Positions 57,401 through 64,000 of a stretch of DNA of 64,000 bases are shown piece by piece; position 1 is the first letter of the stretch; each line of letters starts with the position of its first letter. The stretch comes from Ilex aquifolium (taxonomy: Eukaryota > Streptophyta > Magnoliopsida > Aquifoliales > Aquifoliaceae), in NCBI GenBank assembly GCA_951799425.1, contig OX637401.1, positions 17,261,501 to 17,325,500 of the forward strand. The letters are read 5' to 3'. Below the pieces are notes generated by a model. It was not told the origin of the DNA. It did no database searches and saw only the letters and a program-made list of their open reading frames with translations. Made by a program: the position numbers and the translations under genes.

Positions 57401-59028
57401 TTGGGCTTGAGCCAGTAAAAATGGCTTAATCAAGAGAAAGAGAACCCCTTTTCTTTTATAGGGATCAACTATATCCACTTTAAGTCGGTCTTACTCAGGT
57501 GAATTTCTACGCTTATCTCATCTGCTAGCTCGCCTTCTTCTTTAACTAGTCTTTAGCATTCACCTTTCTATGAACGAACTGTGGCATTAACATGGGATTA
57601 ACAAAGCATCAAGGGAGACCTTTCCTAGTGCTAATCTAATCACATTTCTTTCGCTCTTTTGGCTCCCGTGAGCACTTTTCTTTTTCAATTTATTTCGATC
57701 GGACTTATCCAGGTTCTAATTGATAAGTAGATTGCCGGGTGGTGAGCCCGAGCAAAGCGACCAGTAATTCTGTCTATGTTTTGTTTGTTGTTATTCACTT
57801 CGCATTGTATAAATGCTAGATCCCGAACAGCTCTCATGCCATATGGCACCTGCTATCCATATTTGGTTCAACCAAAAATTACCACCAGCTAATTCAGGAT
57901 AACAACTACTCAAATTGTATTTAACTTCAGACATTTCATTAAACAAGGAGCAAAGATCTCGTATAAAAGGCCCTAATGAAATATGAAACATAGTCATGCT
58001 AAGTACATGAACAAGTCTAAGCAGCAAGGGTAATAAAATGCAACAAAGAAAACACAAGATAAGCTCGAGGAAATGAATATTTACAAGTGAAACAGGTACA
58101 TATATCTAGTAAAAGCAACAGAGAGAAGAGGACCTTTTTATCTTGCAAGTCTTTGTCGAGATCCATCAATCTTGACTTCAGGCGATTTGTAAGGTTCAAA
58201 GCAACTTCATTACTGAAGGGACTGTTTGGAAGAGACCCTAAATTGTGCCTCTCGAAAAGCTTTTGAATTGTTAGATCTCTTTCATTCTTCATGGAAATAT
58301 GAGCCTAGGGCATAAAATAGAGAAGTCGATTAGTAACAAATGCCACAGCATTTGGGTGGAATACAAAAATCAACATGTGTATATGTTCATAAATATTACT
58401 TCAGCCTCGGTTTGAAGCTTGCTGATCTCCCAGATACTCTCATTAATGGTCTGCTTTAGGAAAGAACCCTTTGTCTCTGTGTCATTCATTTCCCTCTCCA
58501 ACTTGCTAATTCTAGATTCCAGAAGTGCAATCTTTTCTTCAAATTTGGCTTTCCATTCCTTCAGTTCTTCATCAGTGTCTACCCAATTTCAAAATTGCCA
58601 AACTAAGAATGTCAAAAAAAAAATTAAAAAAATGGTGCACCAAGGATTTCAATGAAAACAGAATGGAGATAGTATATCATAAAAGTAAACTACGCAGAAT
58701 CAATACTAGAAGACCATAACCATATAAAAGAACAAGCAAAGAGATGAAAACATAATAACTCATTTAAGATCTCGTCCTTTTTTTAATTTATTGACTAACC
58801 TTCATTCTCCTCTGAGAGAGCTGCATACTGTTTCTGCTGCTCCTTGAACAAAGTGCTTCTTTCAGCAGTCTTGGTTGCAATCTGGTCCTGTAATTTCCGC
58901 AAATCCTTTAATGTTGCTTCAGTGTGATGGATTTTAGCATCCACATTTTGAATGCTTCTTTCTAGCTCTTCCATTTGACTTTTTAATGTTTCTGTTCTCT
59001 CCTGATCTTGAGCAATGCTTTCTCGAAG
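39466..59028 (-). CDS. RAD50: DNA repair protein RAD50, 22 exons in window, N-terminus beyond right edge
   Basis: Exons, high to low: 58800-59028, 58400-58578, 58134-58304, 54959-55063, 54760-54867, 54452-54663, 54249-54341, 51144-51271, 50424-50535, 50141-50270, 49831-50040, 47903-48111, 47454-47655, 43988-44157, 43587-43911, 41064-41189, 40931-40983, 40316-40466, 40167-40229, 39872-40005, 39657-39785, 39466-39505. They join in frame to 3279 bases: 1092 residues and TGA. RAD50 is the SMC-like ATPase of the MRE11-RAD50-NBS1 complex, acting at DNA breaks and telomeres. Visible: coiled coil beginning [12 protein letters not shown]; the zinc hook CPCC (codons 50186-50197); the return coiled coil; the SAGQK signature split by an intron at 40167/40005; Walker [13 protein letters not shown]; and VITHDERF near the end. 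By comparison with plant RAD50 (about 1316 residues) some 224 N-terminal residues with Walker A are off the window. Introns reach over 3 kb and carry insertions; one has a GC donor. Confidence 0.96.
41190..43586 (-). other. RAD50 intron with plastid insertion
   Basis: This 2.4-kb intron holds the rpoC2 plastid fragment and a T/G homopolymer at 42836-42860. The rest is AT-rich and unremarkable. Confidence 0.7.
41459..41815 (-). pseudogene. rpoC2: Nuclear plastid DNA insertion: 5' part of rpoC2
   Basis: The minus strand encodes [20 protein letters not shown] then [19 protein letters not shown] and [20 protein letters not shown], ending in [12 protein letters not shown]. This is the near-N-terminal region of the plastid RNA polymerase beta'' subunit. 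At nucleotide level, ATTAGTAGATTAATAG..TCGGAATGGCATATAC extends the match upstream, with a small deletion between. About 120 codons survive with in-frame substitutions and a frame change, so this is a NUPT, not a gene. It lies in a RAD50 intron in the same orientation. Confidence 0.93.
44158..47453 (-). other. RAD50 intron, 3.3 kb
   Basis: Contains a 24-bp foldback (45371-45490), a C run at 46815-46836 and otherwise AT-rich DNA. A minus-strand ORF at 45048-45362 matches no family securely. Confidence 0.6.
45371..45490. repeat. 120-bp foldback with perfect 24-bp arms
   Basis: AAAGATTTAAAGAATGGAAC plus TCAA (45371-45394) is matched exactly in reverse complement by 45467-45490, with a 72-base loop. 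A transcript of either strand would form a stable stem of small-RNA precursor size, or this may be a tiny MITE. Confidence 0.9.
48112..49830 (-). other. RAD50 intron, 1.7 kb
   Basis: Contains a 218-bp hAT MITE (49013-49230). The rest is AT-rich with no other feature seen. Confidence 0.6.
49013..49230. mobile_element. hAT MITE in RAD50 intron, perfect 8-bp target duplication
   Basis: The left end TGAGGATCAAATTTTTGTTC and the reverse complement of the right end, CAAGTATCAAATCTTCATTC, are imperfect inverted repeats. CCTCGACC flanks both sides (49005-49012, 49231-49238). The interior has repeated GTTTC/CGAAA motifs shared with the element at 51855. Confidence 0.85.
51272..54248 (-). other. RAD50 intron, 3 kb
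   Basis: Holds a hAT MITE (51855-52202), a TTTTATTT-rich stretch near 51500, and a G run at 53095-53119. 52690-53055 has GTTACC../..GGTAAC at its ends and may be another decayed MITE, too diverged to call. Confidence 0.6.
51855..52202. mobile_element. hAT MITE in RAD50 intron, perfect 8-bp target duplication
   Basis: The left end CAAGGATCAAAATATCGTTT and the reverse complement of the right end, CATGGATTAAAATTTCGTTT, are good inverted repeats. TCTGTGAG flanks both sides (51847-51854, 52203-52210). The interior is dense in GTTTCGAAAC-type motifs. Related to the 49013 element. Confidence 0.9.
54342..54451 (-). other. GC-AG intron of RAD50
   Basis: The upstream exon ends ..CACAAAAAGAT and the intron starts GCAAGT; it ends CCCAG before AATTGATGAATAC. 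This join gives [14 protein letters not shown], the conserved plant RAD50 reading. The nearest GT, four bases further, would put MQ in place of the conserved residue and shift the frame of the next exon. The intron is 110 bases long. Confidence 0.85.
55064..58133 (-). other. RAD50 intron, 3.1 kb
   Basis: Mostly AT-rich. Around 55955-56080 are degenerate GCCTAGG/GCCTAAG repeats. 57480-57790 is a block of different composition (see findings). ORFs at 56626-56853 and 57033-57278 match nothing recognised. Confidence 0.55.
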
Positions 59029-61848
59029 CTGTATCAACACAACCCCATAGGAATGAGAAAATATCCTTGGTATATTTCCTCATCAAAACTTCCATGCTAG
59101 AATAGTTTCCACAAGTCCTTATCCACAATAAAATAAGTGGAACCATACATTAACATCTCGTTATTATCTGCAAATTACAACAAAGAACAGCATAGACAGG
59201 ATTGCAACTGCCTATGATAGGCAAGTACATCACCACTTGTAAAGCCCCTCACCCCCCCCCCCCCCCCCCCACCACCAACAAAGGGAAGAGAGAGAGAGAG
59301 CGCATTATTGACGAAGCAGAAAGATGAGCTCAAGCGCAAAAATGAATGAAGCATAGAAGAGAAGGATAACTGGATGGTTAGTCACAGCCAGTAACAACAG
59401 AAGTGAACGGCATAAATTTGAAGTTATATACACTTATCCAAGAAAAAAACCTTAAAGAGGTATTTTTGCCCAGAGAGGAATGTGATAACTACTGAAACTG
59501 TAGCCATTCTGACTGACACAAGATAAACTGAGTTTGTGAAGCAGGGTTGTATGAGCTGCCTTCATGATCCGCTGGATTTTCTCTAGTTTGTAAACAGACA
59601 TAATTGAACCAATGGGTTTTATTTGTGGCCTTGACTACGTCGATTTAGTTTGACAAGTCAGTTTCAACATATTCCAGCTCAGTGTCCAAGTCTAATAAGA
59701 ATAGGAAGACAACCTGCATACATCTCTACAAACTATTCAGAGTAATGTAAATCCATTAAGGAACCTACCAACAATTACTAGACTCTTGAAGGTTAATGTG
59801 ATGCAACACAACACCTAACCCCAGGTGTGCCACTACAGGAATTTGATTGGCCATGATATTCTTCATCTCCTCCTATACCTTTGGTATAATAATCTTCAAC
59901 TCAAAAGTACCTAATACCATCACCACCAACCCCATATTTACAACCTAATTCCCCACTTCTAGAAGCTGGAACTCTTTCTATCCTTTTAGACATTTACTTG
60001 ATCACCTGGAAGGCACCACTGCGCAAGCTTTTTGGAAGCAATCACAAAAAGCAAGAACAGTTACGTGCTTTCTCGTGATTTTTTAACCGGCCAGTTAATG
60101 ATTTTTTAATTTTGCTGCGAAGAAGTTACTCTTTCGTTGAAATAGACAGCACACATACGCGTGACGTCAGTGCAATCCCAAACATAATAGTCTTGGTGGC
60201 AGACCTGATTGTGGCAAAGGCAGCAGTGACAATGTGGTAGCAAGGAACAGGTCTTTGAAGGAGATGATGGTGGTTGACACTTTATTCAAGAAATGGCAGT
60301 GGCAATATTAGCAACGTTTCCCATCACAGTGGAGGCAGCAATGGTTGTAGGATGATAGAAAAATATATTGTGCAAAAAATCCAGAGTTTTGTCAGAGTGA
60401 TAAAAATTTCGTACCCGTCGTGATAGCACATATGATGTGTCTATATTAGCCACAGCACCAATTCCATTGGCAATGTAGGTGGTGGGGGAGATGTTCATGC
60501 TATAATAGGGGTTTAGTGGATGAGGAGGATCATGATGGTGATGACAGCGATAGGATAAGAAGGCTAAGTTAAATTATGACAATAAAAGCATTTTGCATCA
60601 ACTCAAAGAAATTCTGAGATTGTTTTGTTGCTATCACATTACATTTAAGGTCATTGCCGAATATCACCCTTTGTGAAGTTATCACTTTTTGGGGGATTTT
60701 ATATACTAAAAGGTGAGCATGCATGAATATAGAATAAATATAAACAAAAACAACCCAAATGATAATTTGTGGTGCAAACTGATGGCACCAAACTAAATAA
60801 GGACCTTTGTCACTGTGTAATCAAATAATGATACTCCAATGGACTTTGTTGATCGAAGAGAGAGAGAGAAAGAGAGGGAAATAAATTGAAATGCCAATAA
60901 ATCTAGGGTTTTGTCATAGTGATGACAATTTATTACTCATTGTGATAGCAGCACACATGTTAGTGGCAATGTCAGGCATAGAAGCAGTACCACTGGCATT
61001 GTAGGTGGGGGCTGAGACATAGTAATCATGTGATAGAGGTGGTTTGGTGGATGTCGATGATGGTGATGACTGGGATTGGATATGAAAGAGAAAGTTATAC
61101 TAGGATCATAAAAGCATGTTGCATCTGATATGGTTATATACTAAAAGCTTACTTTTTGTAGTGAAACTCGTTTTATTAATTAATAGAAATTTGGTTTTTC
61201 CATTTTATTGAGAATCTACGTGGACAAAATGTTTGCATTATATTTGATATATGGTATACATGTATGTCTTATATTTTACATTGTAGATAATCTGGTGTGT
61301 AGAGTTTGACTTATGCACAGGAGACTAGATTATCGGATCCTTGTATAATATGAATATAGGTTCACAATCTTAGATGGAATTGGATACACAATCAGTATGA
61401 TTGTAGTGTAATATTCTGGCATAGTCTGACTTGACTGTAAGAGACTGTTTGATGTCTCGAATAATTGCACTAGTACACTTCGTGTATTGAACAGGCCCAT
61501 GTTGAGGTTATTATCTTTTCCTGATCGAATAAGATAAATACCTCCTGATTAGTATGATTGTTTATACTCTTAATCCCGAGATATTTAATTGTCACATGCA
61601 TATAATGATTGTCACTTTAATTCATCAAAGAGTGAAATTCATATTGAGTCAATAAGTTCAGTGAATTGAGAGACGATATTATTTGCATGATGAAAATTAA
61701 TTATTAAAGGAAACCACGTCCTGATATTTAAATGAGTTGATGATGTCCTCTTGAAGAAACTCATAAGTTTTGTCCATGTCAAACCCTGCAAGTAAATTTA
61801 ATTATCCGACATAACAAAAAACAGTAGAATTAGGTGATGGTTATAGAG
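59029..61848 (-). other. RAD50 intron, left part; no exon seen
   Basis: I searched this stretch by eye on the minus strand for the RAD50 residues that precede LRESIAQ and found none, so the intron appears to extend at least to the copia remnant and past the right edge. It contains a C run (59250-59270) and a diverged tandem duplication (60381-61160). Confidence 0.6.
60381..61160. repeat. Diverged tandem duplication, period about 520 bp
   Basis: Copies begin at about 60381 and 60902. They share TTTTGTCA-AGTGAT, GTGATAGCA, CATTG-TAGGT-GGGG, GATGATGGTGATGA, AAAGCAT-TTGCATC and ATATACTAAAAG. Copy 2 is shorter. Confidence 0.7.
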
Positions 61849-64000
61849 CTAGAGCATATGGAACAACCCGTCAGTCCTTGGAATGATGATCAACCAGCTG
61901 GAGAGTAGTAATCGGGAAGGAAGACGAGACATAGTTTGGTATAATAGGCAACAAGAGCTCCCCAGACTGGGAGAGACTAAATCGAGGGAAACTATATCTC
62001 CCGTGTAGGAAAAAAAAAGATGACTAAAAAAAAATAATTTCAGTACTGCTATAGTGTCGACAAGAAACAGGATCATAGTAACGATTACCTTTTTGAGAAT
62101 GAGAGTATCCCAAAAAGACACTTAACCGAGTGAAGTGTAAGTTTATCTCAACCCGAACCAAGAAGATGGACAAATGTACCACAACCAAAGACACGAGGAG
62201 TTGGACCAACTGGCGGCTTATATGTATAAAACAACAAGAAAGGAGATTTGCTGTCCAAAATAGGGGCAGGCATGCAATTAATAAAATAAACTAAAGGAAG
62301 AATAGCATCAGCACAATATGAATTTGTCACATGCATATTAAACATCAAGGTGCGGACAACATCTAACAAAAGATGATGTTTACATTCGGCAACACCATTT
62401 GTTGGAAGGTATGAGAAAATGTGATTTGATGGATAATGTCATATTCAGCACAAAAGATTTTCATAAATAATTGAGTATACTCAAGGGTATTGTCAGACCG
62501 AAGAACTTTAATACGTACATCAAACTAAACCAAAATTTTATTATAAAAGATGGTAAAGACAAAAAGCAATTTAAATCGATATTTCATAAGAAATAACCAA
62601 GTCATACGAGAGAAATTATTAACAAAGATTATAAAATATTGAAAACCTAAGATACTTTTGACTCTTACAGGACCCCAAATATCTGTATGAACAATATGAA
62701 ACGGAATAGACTGACAGTGCGATGAACTCGGAGGAAAAGAACTACGGTAATGCTTGCCTAATTGACAAGCCTCACGTTCTAACACAGAAGAAGAACTCAA
62801 ACCAGGAATAACTTGATGAAACTTTTGCAATGAGAGATGACCCATTTTGGAAAAGGCACCGAAGGGGAGACACAGTAGCACTCAAAGCATGAATAGATCC
62901 ACCAGAATTTAAATAGTATAGATCATTGCTTTCATGCCTCAAACCAATCATCTTTTTCGTCTTGAGGTCCTGAAAAAACACGAGGGCATGGAGAGAAGGT
63001 TAAGGATTTAGTTACCTAATTCACAGATAACAAGTTAAAGGAAAAATTAGGAAAAAACAAACTAGAGGTTAGTGACATAGACTGAGTAGGACGGGAAAAG
63101 AGCCATCAGCTATCACAATACATGAGTTAGATGAACGAATATTAGAAAATAACGAAGATTTACTAAACATGTGAGCACTAGCTCCTGAATCAATGATCCA
63201 AGATGAAGAAGAAGGTTGAGAAAAACCACACATGCAGAATTATCTTTATTAATAAGACCTGCAATAGGAACCATATTTCAAGATCGTGGTATCGACCATT
63301 GACTTAGAGACTTCTGAGACACATAGGTCGCAACGTCACGCCACAGCGCGGTATTAGGTGATACGATCTAACAGAAAACTTTGAACATAACGAGAGATTT
63401 AGGTCACATCGCGGCGTCGCAGAATCGTATTGGCCGATTTAGTGATAATAATTCGGCAACTCGGGATTGACTCGGATATAACTCGAACGACTCAGCTAAA
63501 TTGTGCAAGACTCAAAGTTTATATGTATCATGTAACAGTATCACCCCGGAAGATGTCAAGTCGAATACGATTCGGCCGATTCGTTTCGGTATCGGCCAAT
63601 ACTTTGAACCATGGTAAGAACAGACAAATGTGAAAAAAGTGAAGGTAATAGTTGGATGAATTGACGAAACTGAGAATAAAGATCATCATGGAAATAAGTA
63701 CTAGATGCAACTGGACCATTGGTAGAGTCTAATGTGCTAGAGAAACCGAGTTATCCTAAAAAACTTAATTGACATATGTTAGTCTCTCATACTTATCCCA
63801 ACAATAATCCTCAATATGTTTTGTGTCACCACCATAAGTACACCTCCACGCACAACGATGACCACTACCAGAGCGACCACCATAACCACTACGTCTTGTG
63901 CATATGCCACCACGACTGGCATTATGGAGCGGATCACGACCGCCACGACCACCACAATTTCCACCATTCAAAGTCATCCTAGAGCAACCCATAATCTATT
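61849..64000 (-). mobile_element. Ty1/copia remnant: gag zinc knuckle, gag-pre-integrase, integrase
   Basis: Minus strand, right to left: a Gly/Arg-rich gag tail with a zinc-knuckle-like CTYGGDTKHIEDYCWDKY (about 63800-63860), in which the second Cys of CX2CX4HX4C is Gly; a gag-pre-integrase segment MGHLSLQKFHQVIPGLSSSS; the integrase core HTDIWGP (62669-62689); then ALLPLVYFIN-like and VFLGYSHSQKGNRYYDP integrase C-terminal sequence. Several frameshifts and stops divide it. It ends near 61849 before reverse transcriptase, continues past the right edge and is split by a MITE at 63272-63613. It lies in the same orientation as RAD50, probably in its intron. Confidence 0.9.
63272..63613. mobile_element. 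hAT-like MITE nested in the copia remnant
   Basis: The left end CATATTTCAAGATCGTGG and the reverse complement of the right end, CATGGTTCAAAGTATTGG, are imperfect inverted repeats. Flanks ATAGGAAC (63264-63271) and GTAAGAAC (63614-63621) agree at 6 of 8 positions. The copia coding on either side stops at these borders. The interior is rich in CGATTCGGCC-type motifs. Confidence 0.65.

Noticed and set aside
1-64000. CRISPR arrays, operons or bacterial defence genes
   Set aside because: The genes are intron-containing plant genes; the tandem repeats seen lack CRISPR repeat-spacer regularity.

Overview
The window is nuclear DNA from a flowering plant, most likely a eudicot. Three spliced plant genes sit in about 64 kb of AT-rich sequence full of transposable-element remnants, CT/GA and TA microsatellites and homopolymers. 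The species cannot be named from the sequence.

Genes. (1) S-adenosylhomocysteine hydrolase (8522-10981, minus): two exons, 485 codons, complete. (2) Cytosolic-type serine hydroxymethyltransferase (32758-35714, plus): five exons, 471 codons, complete. (3) RAD50 (39466-59028, minus): 22 exons give 1092 codons in an unbroken frame to the stop. The first part, with the Walker A ATPase motif, lies beyond the right edge. SAHH and SHMT both serve one-carbon/methyl metabolism: SHMT charges folate and SAHH clears the by-product of methylation. RAD50 is the ATPase and tether of the MRE11-RAD50-NBS1 DNA-break complex.

Layout. 1-1110: decayed Ty1/copia pol. 2.3-7.7 kb: Helitron-like, hAT and other TIR elements, one hAT inserted in a GGT-rich minisatellite. 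8.5-11.1 kb: SAHH and its promoter. 12.7-18.3 kb: a MITE, a three-level nest (hAT containing a MULE containing two Helitrons) and a tRNA-derived SINE. 19.4-27.5 kb: two large end-to-end Helitrons; one carries a broken chloroplast sedoheptulose-bisphosphatase gene, the other a BAG-domain-like fragment and the tail of an RTE-type LINE. 30.3-32.5 kb: two related Mutator-like MITEs with perfect 9-bp target duplications just upstream of SHMT. 36.3-38.7 kb: a MITE, an AT-rich tandem array and a third end-to-end Helitron pair. 39.5-64 kb: RAD50, whose introns hold a plastid rpoC2 insertion, two hAT MITEs, a foldback, a tandem duplication and another copia remnant, itself split by a MITE.

The most notable signals are the three head-to-tail Helitron pairs, the Helitron-captured SBPase pseudogene, a GC-AG intron in RAD50 that the reading frame requires, and several insertions whose target-site duplications can be read directly. 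No prokaryotic-type system, CRISPR array, rRNA or intact tRNA gene was seen.
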